Below, piece by piece: positions 6,775-15,407 of a stretch of DNA of 18,053 nt (its first letter is position 1; each line of letters starts with the position of its first letter). This DNA is from an uncultured Sutterella sp. (lineage in GTDB: Bacteria; Pseudomonadota; Gammaproteobacteria; Burkholderiales; Burkholderiaceae_F), in the NCBI GenBank assembly GCA_934249275.1, contig CAKQKT010000029.1, forward strand, positions 1-18,053, read 5' to 3'. The translations under genes and the position numbers were made by a program. The notes beneath the pieces are model-generated. The model saw only the letters and a list, made by a program, of their open reading frames with translations, was not told where the DNA came from and made no database searches.

Positions 6775-9700
6775 ATGAACAACAAGTTTTTCCGCCGCCG
6801 CTCGATCAGCCACAGAGGACGCGGAAACTTTGCGCCGCGACTTAATCTCTCACACCCGCTCGTCAAGCTTGCGGTCTGGTTCTATTTCATCGTCTGCATC
6901 CTCGTCATCGGCACGCGCGTCTTCTTCATGACGCAAGCCGACCGTTATCGCGACCAGATCTCCGATCTTGTCTCCGAAGCCATCGGCGTCGAAGTTCGTG
7001 CGAGCGAATTCTCCGCAGGCTTTGAAAAATTCTGGCCCGTCATCACCGTCCGTAACGTCGAGCTTTCACGCCCGGGCGGTCCGGTCTCGCTTACGCTCCC
7101 TGAAGTCAAGGCCAACATTGCCTGGTCCTCGATCTGGCATCTTGAACCCCGTTTCCGGCTTCTTCGCATCACCGACCCCAACCTTAGAATCACCAGACTT
7201 GACAAGTCGACCTTCGACGTTGCCGGCTTCGTCATCAGTCTTGCGTCGATTTCCGGCGAAGCTCTGAATACCGACATCGCCTACACGGACAACAGAATCG
7301 CAGCCTGGTTCCTTGCTCAAGAAAAGCTCGAGCTTGTCAACGGCAACATCACCTATGACGACCGCTACAGCCCCGGAGCTCGAGAAGTACGCATAACAAA
7401 CTCCAATCTGGTCCTTGAACAGAGGATTCTTGACTGGCGCGCCGCCCTTGACGGCACCGCACACATCAGCGGTGACGACGCCGGGAAGCCCGGCGAATAC
7501 TTCACCGCCACCACCCGCATCGAACGAAGCTTTTTCACCAACACCAGAAATCCGCTGACCTGGAAGGGGCAGACGTATCTGCGCCTCACTCATGCCGACA
7601 TGGCAAAGCTGCTCAGCCGCGCAGGATTTCCTAAGATCATGTCCTCGGGATCGGGAGCGGCCGAGGTCTGGGCCGACTTTGCAGACGGCCACATCACGAA
7701 CGCCACGGCAGACGTAGCGCTTCTCAACATTCACACACAGCTAGGAGGAGCCCTCGAGCCGCTTCGCCTTGCGTGGCTTGAATCCCGTTTTTTCTACGAG
7801 GGCTCCTACGGCGACTGCTCGGAACACACCTTCGGCGTTAAGCACATGGACTTCATGACTGCCGACGGCCAGCACCTCAAGCCCACCGACGTCTCAATCT
7901 CCGTCAAATCCGACAGCTCCGGCAAAGTCACCGACGGCTCCGTTGCCTTCTCGCGTCTGGACATCGGTTCCATTGTCACTCTCATTCCCGAGCTTCCCTT
8001 CGACGAAGCTCTGAGTGAGTTCATCAGAACCCACAAGCCGGCCGGTTATCTGAAAGACGTGAGCATCGCCTTTACGGGAGACCCGTCGGATCCGTCCAGC
8101 TGGCGCGCCACGGGCATCTTCAAAGACCTCTCCCTTCAGGCCGCAGGCAACATTCCGGGCTTCAGCGCCCTGTCCGGCTCAATCCAGCCCATCAAAAACG
8201 GAGAGGGTTTCCGCGTAACCCTGGACAGTCCCAAGTCGACGCTCTCCTTTCCCGGCATCTTCCGCCACCCGGACATGCATTTCGACACGCTCAAGGCAAC
8301 CGCCGAAATCATTCCGCCCCCGGCTCTTGCCGTCCGCCTCCCGTCCTTCGAGGCCTCGAGCCCCGATGCCGCATTGAAAGGCAGCGGCAGCTGGAAGGCA
8401 ACGGGAGGCCCGGGCACGCTTGAACTTAACGGCACGATCAGCCGTGCTCAGGCATCTGCCGTTCCCAAATACATTCCGCTCGTCGTAGGCGACGGCGTGC
8501 TTGACTGGCTCGAAGCCGCCATTCTCGGCGGAAGCGGCTCCAACGGGACCTTCATCGTCAAAGGCCCGCTGGCGCTCTTCCCATGGGACGGCGAACACAA
8601 GGATGCCGGCCATTTCGCCATCGAGGCGGACCTGAAGGGCGGCCGACTCGACTTCCTGCCGTCCCACGTCCGGAAACCCGACGGGCGATGGGAAACCGCA
8701 TCCAGCTGGCCGGTTCTCAACAACATCAACGCACACCTTGCCTTTATCGGAAACGGCTTTGAAGTCCGAGGCAAGAGTGCGACCTCGTACGACCTCAAGG
8801 CTAGCGACGTCGTCGTCGGCATGAAGTCCTATACCGGCTCTCCCCTTGTTGTCCAGGGACGCGCCCAGGGCGACCTCAGCCGCGTGCTCCGCTACATCAA
8901 CCAGGGAAAGATGCTCAACGACATTCTCTCCTCCGCTTTCTCGCAGAGCAAGGGCAGCGGCAAAACCGACGTACGCATGAACCTCAGCATTCCGCTGTCG
9001 GGCGACATTGCCAAAAATCTCAGCGTGAACATTGATGCGGACATACGAAACGGCACCTTCAATTACGGACTCAATCTGCCCACCGTCAACAATCTCAACG
9101 GCAAGCTCCACATTACCGAAAAGAGCGTTTCAACCCCCGTGCCCCTAACGGGCAGAAGTCCCGGCGGGAAACCCGTCAAGGTAACAGCCGAAACGACCGA
9201 CGGCATCCTGACGCTCGGCATCGACGCCGAACCGACAACAAGCGAATTCGAGCATTTTCTCAACCTCGAATTTGCCGAACCATTCTTCAAGAAGGTTTCC
9301 GGCACGGCCGCCGTTCACGTTGATGCCGAAATCGGCCTCACCAAGCGCCGCCTCGCTTTCACGGGCAGCACGGATCTGGCCGGCGTTGTAAGCACCCTGC
9401 CCGAACCCTATGAAAAAGCTCAGGGCATCAAATGGCCGACGACCTTCAGCGTCACACTCCCGGACAACACCATGACTGTCGGCGTATCCAGTCCGGAACG
9501 CGCAGCAGTAGACCTGCGATTCTTGCGTCGCGAAAACAGTCTGACGCTCAACAACGGCTTTATCGGCCTTGGCGCCAGCCGCATGCAGCCCCCTGAAGAC
9601 GGCGTCACAATACGCGTGGAGACGCCGCGAGCCTCTCTCGACGACTGGACGCCCTACATTCTTCAAGATGAAAAAAACAATGCCGGCAAAACGAACGGTT

Positions 9701-10860
9701 CCGATTCGGCAGTTGACCGCATTTCGGTCGTTGAAGCCGAAATCGGCTCCGTACTCTGGTCCGGCAAGGGATTCCGAAACCTTGATCTGACGGCACGCCG
9801 CTTTACCAAGAACGACTGGCACATCCGCATCGCCGGCGACGATGCTGCGGGACAGGTCGAATTCCACCCTGCATCCAAGAACGCCCATTCGCGTCTCAAA
9901 ATCAATCTCACGCGCTTTGCCCTTCCCGACGACAAGGCCGCATCTTTCGTGCCGAGCACAAAGCAGGAAGCCGTCACATCCGTGACCGACCTGCCCGACA
10001 TTTCTCTCGTCATCGACAATCTCAAGGTTGGAAAACGTCAGATTGGAAAGGTTGAACTCGAAGCGAACAAGGCAATCGAGGCGGGCAACATCGTATGGCG
10101 CATCAACGAAGCCGTTCTCCGGAATGCAGGAAGCGTCATCCGCGCACGCGGCAGCTGGGTACGCACGCCCGGTAAATCAGGCGTAACCTCGCTCGCCATC
10201 GACGGCAACATTCCCGACGCAGGCAAGCTGCTGGCGAGTCTCGACATCCCGCACGCCATCAATGGCGCGCCCACAACGGTTCATGCGGACCTCTCCTGGG
10301 GCAACGCTCCGCACCGTCCGGATTTGACAACTCTCAGAGGCTCCTTCACGAGCGAAATGAAGCGCGGCGAGTTCCTTCAAATCGAACCCGGCGCAGGCCG
10401 CCTGCTGAGCCTTCTCTCAATGCAGCACCTGATGCACAGGCTCACGCTCGATTTCAGGGATGTTCTCGGCAAGGGCTTTGCCTTCGACTCCGCCCAGATT
10501 TCCGGTACGGTTCGAGACGGCCTCATCAATATTCCGAAGGCCTCCGTCCTCGGCTCGTCCGCCACTGTGATCATGGGCGGCGGCATCAACCTTCCTCAAG
10601 AGACGCTGAACCTTAATGCCATCATTCTGCCCGCCATCAATGCCGGCGGCCCCGCGCTCGCGCTCTCGATCGTCAATCCTGCCATCGGCATCGGAACCTT
10701 CCTCACGCAGTGGATTCTCAAGGATCAGCTTTCAAACATGTTCCGCATGGAATATGTCATCAAGGGAACCTTTGACGAACCTGTGGTAGAGAAAGCCGTT
10801 CGCGCCCAATCCAGCGCCCCTCTGGAATCCGGCGAGCTCGCCCGCCCGTATTTCCAGTAG
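6775..10860 (+). CDS. yhdP: YhdP-family AsmA-like envelope protein
   Basis: YhdP, TamB and YdbH are inner-membrane-anchored AsmA-like proteins that span the periplasm and are implicated in phospholipid transport to the outer membrane. The product here has 1361 residues (E. coli YhdP is 1266). A basic N-terminus precedes one transmembrane anchor (about 27-50, rich in V, I, F and L), then a very long, repeat-like, beta-rich periplasmic body, and a C-terminal region with the family block EIEPGAGRLL-like (IEPGAGRLLSL), LTLDFRDVLGKGFAFDS and GGPALAL. The reading frame is open from 6625, but ATG 6775 is chosen because a likely -10 box covers the in-frame ATG at 6736 and longer versions run into glnE; the site lacks a clear Shine-Dalgarno sequence. 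It precedes the nitrilase homologue and tldD, a conserved order in proteobacteria. Confidence 0.9.
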   Translation: MNNKFFRRRSISHRGRGNFAPRLNLSHPLVKLAVWFYFIVCILVIGTRVFFMTQADRYRDQISDLVSEAIGVEVRASEFSAGFEKFWPVITVRNVELSRPGGPVSLTLPEVKANIAWSSIWHLEPRFRLLRITDPNLRITRLDKSTFDVAGFVISLASISGEALNTDIAYTDNRIAAWFLAQEKLELVNGNITYDDRYSPGAREVRITNSNLVLEQRILDWRAALDGTAHISGDDAGKPGEYFTATTRIERSFFTNTRNPLTWKGQTYLRLTHADMAKLLSRAGFPKIMSSGSGAAEVWADFADGHITNATADVALLNIHTQLGGALEPLRLAWLESRFFYEGSYGDCSEHTFGVKHMDFMTADGQHLKPTDVSISVKSDSSGKVTDGSVAFSRLDIGSIVTLIPELPFDEALSEFIRTHKPAGYLKDVSIAFTGDPSDPSSWRATGIFKDLSLQAAGNIPGFSALSGSIQPIKNGEGFRVTLDSPKSTLSFPGIFRHPDMHFDTLKATAEIIPPPALAVRLPSFEASSPDAALKGSGSWKATGGPGTLELNGTISRAQASAVPKYIPLVVGDGVLDWLEAAILGGSGSNGTFIVKGPLALFPWDGEHKDAGHFAIEADLKGGRLDFLPSHVRKPDGRWETASSWPVLNNINAHLAFIGNGFEVRGKSATSYDLKASDVVVGMKSYTGSPLVVQGRAQGDLSRVLRYINQGKMLNDILSSAFSQSKGSGKTDVRMNLSIPLSGDIAKNLSVNIDADIRNGTFNYGLNLPTVNNLNGKLHITEKSVSTPVPLTGRSPGGKPVKVTAETTDGILTLGIDAEPTTSEFEHFLNLEFAEPFFKKVSGTAAVHVDAEIGLTKRRLAFTGSTDLAGVVSTLPEPYEKAQGIKWPTTFSVTLPDNTMTVGVSSPERAAVDLRFLRRENSLTLNNGFIGLGASRMQPPEDGVTIRVETPRASLDDWTPYILQDEKNNAGKTNGSDSAVDRISVVEAEIGSVLWSGKGFRNLDLTARRFTKNDWHIRIAGDDAAGQVEFHPASKNAHSRLKINLTRFALPDDKAASFVPSTKQEAVTSVTDLPDISLVIDNLKVGKRQIGKVELEANKAIEAGNIVWRINEAVLRNAGSVIRARGSWVRTPGKSGVTSLAIDGNIPDAGKLLASLDIPHAINGAPTTVHADLSWGNAPHRPDLTTLRGSFTSEMKRGEFLQIEPGAGRLLSLLSMQHLMHRLTLDFRDVLGKGFAFDSAQISGTVRDGLINIPKASVLGSSATVIMGGGINLPQETLNLNAIILPAINAGGPALALSIVNPAIGIGTFLTQWILKDQLSNMFRMEYVIKGTFDEPVVEKAVRAQSSAPLESGELARPYFQ

Positions 10861-10871
10861 AACGCATCCGC

Positions 10872-10877
10872 TACAAT
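10872..10877 (+). promoter_or_regulatory. Candidate -10 box upstream of the nitrilase-like gene
   Basis: TACAAT in the context CCGCTACAATG lies 12 bases after the yhdP stop. A weak -35 candidate, TTTCCA, is at 10851-10856 with a 15-base spacer, inside the end of yhdP. The leader to the ATG at 10910 would be only about 25 bases and has no visible Shine-Dalgarno sequence. Confidence 0.5.
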
Positions 10878-10909
10878 GTTCGGACACACTTTCCATTTTT
10901 TCATACACC

Positions 10910-11719
10910 ATGCGCATTTCCGCCTGTCAAATGATTTCGGGCATAGATCCCGAACAGAACGTACTTGACGCCGTCAACCTCATTTCCGCATCTGCTGATT
11001 CCGGCGCCGATCTTGTCGTTCTTCCTGAAAACTTTGCCCTGCTCGCAGGCGATGCCGCCAACCTCGGCATTGCCGAAACCGCCGGCGACGGTCCGATTCA
11101 GGACAGCATTCGAATGGCCGCCATGCGTTGCAGGCTCTGGATCGTGGCAGGCTCGATCCCGCTCAAAGGGGAAGATTCCTCTCACTACACGCAGTCTTCG
11201 CTCGTCTTCGATCCCAACGGCAACATCGCCGCACGCTACGACCGCATTCACCTTTTCCGTCTTCAAAACAAAGGCGAGTGCTACGACGAACGCGTCTATA
11301 TCGACCCCGGCAAGTCTCCCGTCACATTCAAGATGACAACGTGGGACGGCGATGCCATTTCAGTCGGCCTCTCGCTGGGCTATGACCTGCGCTTTCCCGA
11401 ACTTTTCCGCAGTCTCTCCCAGCCCGACCTCATCGTGCTGCCCGCAACCTTCACTGAAATGACCGGCCGCGCCCATTGGGCTACGCTTCTTGCTGCCCGT
11501 GCCATCGAAAACCAGTGTTTCATCGCCGCAGCCGCTCAGGGCGGACACCACGCCTGCGGCCGCCGCACATGGGGGCATTCCAAGATCATCGACGCCTGGG
11601 GCGGCACCGTCAGCGAGCTTGCTTCCGGCAAGGGCATCGTGATCGGCAACTTTGAGCGCAGCCAGCTCGAGAACGTCCGAAGCACGCTTCCCGCGCTCTC
11701 CTCGCGCACAATCTACTGA
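10910..11719 (+). CDS. Nitrilase-superfamily protein lacking catalytic Lys and Cys (probable pseudoenzyme)
   Basis: The 269-residue product is a full-length carbon-nitrogen hydrolase homologue, closest by motif to the Nit1-type group (deaminated glutathione amidase and relatives). These enzymes hydrolyse amides with a Glu-Lys-Cys triad. The first glutamate is kept in VVLPENF (E40), and so is the accessory glutamate in GECYDERVY (about E127). The lysine site, normally YDKIHLF, reads YDRIHLF (R112, codon CGC at 11243), and the cysteine site, normally SVCYDLRFPEL, reads SLGYDLRFPEL (G157, codon GGC at 11378). The frame is uninterrupted, so this is not a decayed gene, and hydrolysis by the standard mechanism is not expected. 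tldD starts 4 bases after its stop, so the two are co-transcribed. A binding, scaffolding or regulatory role is possible but unproven. Confidence 0.9.
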   Translation: MRISACQMISGIDPEQNVLDAVNLISASADSGADLVVLPENFALLAGDAANLGIAETAGDGPIQDSIRMAAMRCRLWIVAGSIPLKGEDSSHYTQSSLVFDPNGNIAARYDRIHLFRLQNKGECYDERVYIDPGKSPVTFKMTTWDGDAISVGLSLGYDLRFPELFRSLSQPDLIVLPATFTEMTGRAHWATLLAARAIENQCFIAAAAQGGHHACGRRTWGHSKIIDAWGGTVSELASGKGIVIGNFERSQLENVRSTLPALSSRTIY

Positions 11720-11723
11720 ACTC

Positions 11724-13205
11724 ATGACAACTGACACATCCTCGCTTGAGCGGCTCCAGGCCGCTCAAGCGCTTTTTTACTCCAACTCCGATCTTGACGA
11801 CGCCGCACTGCTGCGAGTTCTCGGCCGCATGACGCCTGCCGGCGCCGACTGGGCCGACATCTACCTGCAGCAAACCGTCTCTCGATCCTGGATTCTTGAT
11901 GAGGGCGCCGTCAAGACCGGCGGCTTTTCCATTGACCGAGGAGCAGGTCTTCGCACCGTCTGCGGCGAAACCTCTACGCTCGCCTATACGGACGTGCTGA
12001 CGTCCGCTTCGCTTCTTGACGCGGCAAGCACCGTGGCCGCCTCGACAGGCTATGCCCGCGAAAACGAACCCGGCCTCATTATTCCCACCCTTCCTTCGCC
12101 GAGCGCTTATGCACCTTGCTGCGGAATGGAGGACGCAGCTTCCAACAGGCATACGCCGCAGGCGCTGGCCATCATTCGAGAAGCCGATGTCCTGGCGCGC
12201 GAAGCCGATCCGCGCATTACGGATGTCGTAGTTACGATGCAGTGCGAAACGGATGCAACCCTTCTGTGCCGTCTTGACGGCCGGCTTACGGGCGATGTCC
12301 GTCCCATGGTCTACCTCTCCATTTCCGTCATTGCTTCTGAAAACGGCAGGCGCGAACGTGCGTCCGCCGGAGGCGGCGCACGCACCGGACTCGACTTTTT
12401 CACCCACGATCGCATCCGCAAGTGGGCGTACGACGCCGTAGCCGAAGCAATTCACAACCTAAGCGCCGCCCCGGCTCCCGCCGGCGTCATGCCGGTTGTT
12501 CTGGGCCCAGGCTGGCCCGGCATTCTGCTTCACGAAGCCATTGGCCACGGACTTGAGGGCGACTTCATCCGCAAAGGCACGTCAGCCTTCACGGACATGC
12601 TGGGCAAGCGCGTCGCCTCACCGGGCGTCACGGTTGTCGACGACGGCACGATTCCGCTTGCCCGCGGCTCTGTCGGTGCTGATGACGAAGGCACTCCCGC
12701 CTCACGCACAACACTCATTGAAGACGGCATCCTCACGGGCTACATGCATGACCTGACAAGCGCCCGAATTCTGGGCGCGACTCCAACTGGCAACGGCCGT
12801 CGCGAAAGCTTCGCGACGCTTCCGCTGCCGCGCATGACGAACACCTTCATGACGCCGGGCGACTGCGATCCTGCCGACATCATCAAATCGGTAAAGCGCG
12901 GCATCTACGCAAGCAACTTCAGCGGCGGTCAGGTAGACATCACCAACGGCAAGTTTGTCTTCGCAATGAGCCGCGCCTGGATGATCGAAGACGGCAGGCT
13001 CACGCGTCCCGTTCGAGGCGCCATGCTCTCAGGCTCCGGTCCTGAAGCGCTCAAGCACATTCCGCTCATCGGCAACGATCTCTCGCTTGACGAAGGCACC
13101 GGGCAATGCGGCAAGGACGGCCAGCAGGTGCCGGTAGGCGTCGGCATGCCGACCATCCGCATTGACGCGCTTACGGTCGGCGGGACTGCCGAAAGCGGCG
13201 CATAG
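11724..13205 (+). CDS. tldD: TldD metalloprotease subunit
   Basis: TldD forms a heterodimeric zinc protease with TldE/PmbA that degrades unfolded peptides; the pair is known for microcin B17 maturation and CcdA degradation. The product has 493 residues. The zinc motif is HEAIGHGLEGDF (H270, E271, H274), and the C-terminal metal-ligand cysteine is present in GTGQCGKDGQ (C462), so the active site looks complete. I chose ATG 11724, 4 bases after the nitrilase homologue's stop, over the in-frame ATG at 11652, which lies inside that gene; no strong Shine-Dalgarno sequence precedes either, which suggests translational coupling. The partner tldE/pmbA is not in this window and should lie elsewhere. 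The substrate in this organism is unknown. Confidence 0.95.
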   Translation: MTTDTSSLERLQAAQALFYSNSDLDDAALLRVLGRMTPAGADWADIYLQQTVSRSWILDEGAVKTGGFSIDRGAGLRTVCGETSTLAYTDVLTSASLLDAASTVAASTGYARENEPGLIIPTLPSPSAYAPCCGMEDAASNRHTPQALAIIREADVLAREADPRITDVVVTMQCETDATLLCRLDGRLTGDVRPMVYLSISVIASENGRRERASAGGGARTGLDFFTHDRIRKWAYDAVAEAIHNLSAAPAPAGVMPVVLGPGWPGILLHEAIGHGLEGDFIRKGTSAFTDMLGKRVASPGVTVVDDGTIPLARGSVGADDEGTPASRTTLIEDGILTGYMHDLTSARILGATPTGNGRRESFATLPLPRMTNTFMTPGDCDPADIIKSVKRGIYASNFSGGQVDITNGKFVFAMSRAWMIEDGRLTRPVRGAMLSGSGPEALKHIPLIGNDLSLDEGTGQCGKDGQQVPVGVGMPTIRIDALTVGGTAESGA

Positions 13206-13223
13206 CGATTTAAGACTGCGGTT

Positions 13224-13229
13224 TATAAT
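13224..13229 (+). promoter_or_regulatory. Candidate -10 box of the plsC-cdsA promoter
   Basis: A perfect TATAAT hexamer (context GGTTTATAATGC) lies in the 54-base gap between tldD and plsC, 30 bases upstream of the plsC start. The -35 region at 16-18 bases shows no good match. It suggests that plsC and the cdsA-like gene have their own transcript in addition to any read-through from tldD. Confidence 0.55.
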
Positions 13230-13259
13230 GCAAAGATTCCCTTCAGACAGGAACATAAC

Positions 13260-13874
13260 GTGTTCAAATCGTTCAAACTAATGACGCCCATCGTGTGGCT
13301 CACGAGACTGCTTGTCGGCGCCTATCCCCATTGGCAGGGCTGTGCGCCGTCCTCGAAGCAGCGCATCTATTTCGCCAACCACACCAGCCATCTCGACACG
13401 ATTGTGATCTGGGCATCGCTGCCGCCGCAGCTTCGCCCCTTCGTGCGCCCGGTCGCCGCCAAGGACTACTGGGAGAAGGGCCTGCTGCGCCGCCGCATCG
13501 CTCTTGAAGAGCTCAACGTCGTACTCGTCGACCGCCGCCGCACCGAACACAGCAATCCGCTCGATCCCCTGCGACAGGCTCTTCAGGAAGGCTCCTCCCT
13601 CATCATTTTCCCTGAGGGCACCCGTCGTCCGCAACCCCTGCCGAGCGACTTCAAGTCCGGCATCTGGCGTCTGATGAAAGAGTTCCCGCAGGTTGAGCTT
13701 ATTCCCGTCTACATCGAAAACCTGCACCGTGCCATGCCCAAGGGCGTGCTGCTTCCCGTGCCCACCGTCTGCTCCATTCGCTTCGGCGCTCCGCTCGAAC
13801 ATTCTCCTGAAGATCTGAAGGAGGACTTCCTTGAACGCGCCCGCCAGGCCATCATCTCCCTAGCACAGCCATGA
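13260..13874 (+). CDS. plsC: 1-acyl-sn-glycerol-3-phosphate acyltransferase (PlsC family)
   Basis: PlsC-type enzymes transfer an acyl chain to lysophosphatidic acid to give phosphatidic acid at the inner face of the cytoplasmic membrane. The product has 204 residues, at the short end of the family. The catalytic HX4D motif is present in NHTSHLD (H41, D46), and the glycerophosphate-binding motif is FPEGTR (117-122). A short hydrophobic N-terminal stretch (about 8-21) may attach it to the membrane. The start is GTG at 13260, with an AGGA site (13248-13251) 8 bases upstream. The stop overlaps the next gene's start in ATGA, so translation of the two is coupled. Some members of this family act on other lysophospholipids, so the acceptor is not certain. 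The active site is intact, unlike that of its neighbour. Confidence 0.92.
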   Translation: MFKSFKLMTPIVWLTRLLVGAYPHWQGCAPSSKQRIYFANHTSHLDTIVIWASLPPQLRPFVRPVAAKDYWEKGLLRRRIALEELNVVLVDRRRTEHSNPLDPLRQALQEGSSLIIFPEGTRRPQPLPSDFKSGIWRLMKEFPQVELIPVYIENLHRAMPKGVLLPVPTVCSIRFGAPLEHSPEDLKEDFLERARQAIISLAQP

Positions 13875-14842
13875 GACTCGGATTCACAATTCAGGAAGCC
13901 TACGTCTTCCTGCTCGTCGGCCTCGCACTTATTGCCGCCGCCGGCACCTTCTACGCGAACTGGGCGCTCAGCCGCAGCTCCGACCCCGAGCAGCGCGCCC
14001 GCCTGCTTGCCGTCAACGCCCGTGTGCGCATGTCCTGGTGGCTCATCGTCATCTTCACAATCGCCTTTGCTCTCGGACAGGCCGCGCTTCTCGTCTTCTT
14101 CGCACTCATCAGCTTCTTCCTGCTGAGAGAGTTCATCGCAATCACGCCTACAAAGCCCACCGACCACAACGCACTGGTCGTTGCGTTCTACATTGCCATT
14201 CCGGTTCAATACGCGCTAATCGGTTTTAACGTTTCGTACTTCGTCACGCTGTTCATTCCGACCTATCTCTTCCTTGCGCTGCCGGTCATCATGGCCATCA
14301 CGAAGGATACGGAACGCTACCTCGAGCGCGTTGCCAAGGTTCAGTGGGGCATCATGCTCTGCGTCTTCTGCGTGAGCCATGCGCCTGCAATCGCAACAAT
14401 CGATCTGACCCGCTACAACTCATCCGGTCCGCTCCTGCTGCTCTTCTTCCTGCTTGTGGTTTTTGTCAGCGACCTCGCCTCAAGCATCGCGAGCTCATTC
14501 TTCGGCGGCAAAAACCTGAGCTTCAACTCCAACCGCACGGTCAAGGGAACGCTCATAGGCTCCTTCTGCGGCGTGCTCGCCGGCGCAGCCATGTTCTGGA
14601 TCACGCCGTTCCGCGCCTGGCAGGCCGTCATCATGGCCATCATCATTGCAGCCTCCTGCGTGATGGGCGACATGGTGATCAACTCCGTGCGCCGCAGCAT
14701 GGGCGCCACGCGTCTGGCCGGCGAAGGAGACATCTACATGACGCGCGGTACGCTCGCGCGACTTGCTCCCCTCACCTTTGCCGCACCGGTTTTCTATCAC
14801 CTGACGGTCACGTTCTTCATTCTGTACAAGGACGCGTTCTAA
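13871..14842 (+). CDS. CdsA/YnbB-like phosphatidate cytidylyltransferase homologue with a degraded active-site signature
   Basis: Phosphatidate cytidylyltransferases make CDP-diacylglycerol from CTP and phosphatidic acid. This 323-residue protein is hydrophobic throughout, with about eight membrane segments, and aligns to the YnbB-type group over its C-terminal half: [18 protein letters not shown] (210-227), the GD pair (266-267) and the final FAAPVFYHL (303-311). The family signature S-x-x-K-R-x4-K-D...HGG-x-x-DR-x-D is badly altered: KR is RR (274-275), KD is TR (280-281), HGG is TRG (291-293), and DRxD reads ARLA (296-299). The reading frame is continuous, and no frameshift restores the motif. 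It overlaps plsC by 4 bases, so it would be placed to receive PlsC's product, but its catalysis is doubtful. An orthodox cdsA is presumably elsewhere in the genome. Confidence 0.85.
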   Translation: MRLGFTIQEAYVFLLVGLALIAAAGTFYANWALSRSSDPEQRARLLAVNARVRMSWWLIVIFTIAFALGQAALLVFFALISFFLLREFIAITPTKPTDHNALVVAFYIAIPVQYALIGFNVSYFVTLFIPTYLFLALPVIMAITKDTERYLERVAKVQWGIMLCVFCVSHAPAIATIDLTRYNSSGPLLLLFFLLVVFVSDLASSIASSFFGGKNLSFNSNRTVKGTLIGSFCGVLAGAAMFWITPFRAWQAVIMAIIIAASCVMGDMVINSVRRSMGATRLAGEGDIYMTRGTLARLAPLTFAAPVFYHLTVTFFILYKDAF

Positions 14843-14860
14843 AAAGGGCAGCAAACAGAA

Positions 14861-14894
14861 AAAAACCCGAAGCCTTGAGGCTTCGGGTTTTTTT
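14861..14894. terminator. Bidirectional Rho-independent terminator between the cdsA-like gene and infA
   Basis: Near-perfect 15-base arms (14861-14875 and 14878-14892) contain the core ACCCGAAGCC / GGCTTCGGGT with a very short loop. A run of A on the left and of T on the right make it work in both directions. It serves the cdsA-like gene on the plus strand and infA on the minus strand, which converge here. Confidence 0.92.
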
Positions 14895-14926
14895 ATTAAC
14901 TGTCGCGACCTTGACGGTCCGGCTTC

Positions 14927-15190
14927 TTAGCGACGGCGGTTGCCGGTCTGAGCACCAACGGGCGGACGGCCTTCGATGTGACGGAAGGTGATGCGGCCCT
15001 TGGTCAGATCGTACGGCGAGAGCTCGAGGGACACCTTGTCGCCCGCAAGAATGCGGATGTGATGCTTGCGCATCTTGCCGTTGGTGTAAGCCACCAGTTC
15101 ATGACCGTTGTCAAGCTTGACGCGATAACGGGCATCGGGCAGCACTTCAAGCACCTGGCCCGACATCTCGATGAGATCTTCCTTTGCCAT
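14927..15190 (-). CDS. infA: Translation initiation factor IF-1
   Basis: IF-1 occupies the ribosomal A site on the 30S subunit and helps IF-2 and IF-3 during initiation. The product begins MAKEDLIEM and has the S1-like OB fold with [24 protein letters not shown] and KGRITFRH blocks (residues 1-72). It has 87 residues where the common form has about 72; the extra 15 are a basic tail rich in Arg, Gly and Pro. Longer versions of this type occur in betaproteobacteria, some of which carry two infA genes, so a standard second copy may exist elsewhere (inference). The start at 15190 has GGAAG about 4 bases upstream. It is a single gene between a divergent promoter and the shared terminator. Confidence 0.97.
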   Translation of the reverse strand: MAKEDLIEMSGQVLEVLPDARYRVKLDNGHELVAYTNGKMRKHHIRILAGDKVSLELSPYDLTKGRITFRHIEGRPPVGAQTGNRRR

Positions 15191-15312
15191 ATTCTTCCAA
15201 GTTGATCCGCCGAGTCCTCAAAAAAGAAAGGGCTACACACAGGGCAGCAGGCGGACACGGCGAGAAGGGTGAATCTATCGACGGCGAAATCAGTCGCCGC
15301 CACAAGTGCGTG

Positions 15313-15318
15313 ATTGTA
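15313..15318 (-). promoter_or_regulatory. Candidate -10 box of the infA promoter
   Basis: The minus strand reads GTGCTACAATCAC, a strong TACAAT hexamer. A transcript would begin near 15306 and carry a leader of about 115 bases to the infA start at 15190. No clear -35 hexamer accompanies it. Confidence 0.5.
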
Positions 15319-15407
15319 GCACCGATTGTCCTTGAAACATCGGGTTTTACCCGCAATCTTCGTCATTTCCTCCCATTCGGTTAAGGCTCGAGCAATATAC
15401 ATTTGGC

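Noticed and set aside
8179..9111. Minus-strand open frame of 310 codons inside yhdP
   Set aside because: Antisense to a continuous YhdP reading frame with conserved ends; no family resemblance.
11652..11723. Upstream in-frame start for tldD
   Set aside because: It would overlap the nitrilase-like gene by 68 bases and add 24 residues not typical of TldD; the ATG at 11724 fits the operon spacing.
11610..12455. Minus-strand open frame of 281 codons over the nitrilase-like gene and tldD
   Set aside because: Shadow of two well-supported genes; no promoter or motif.
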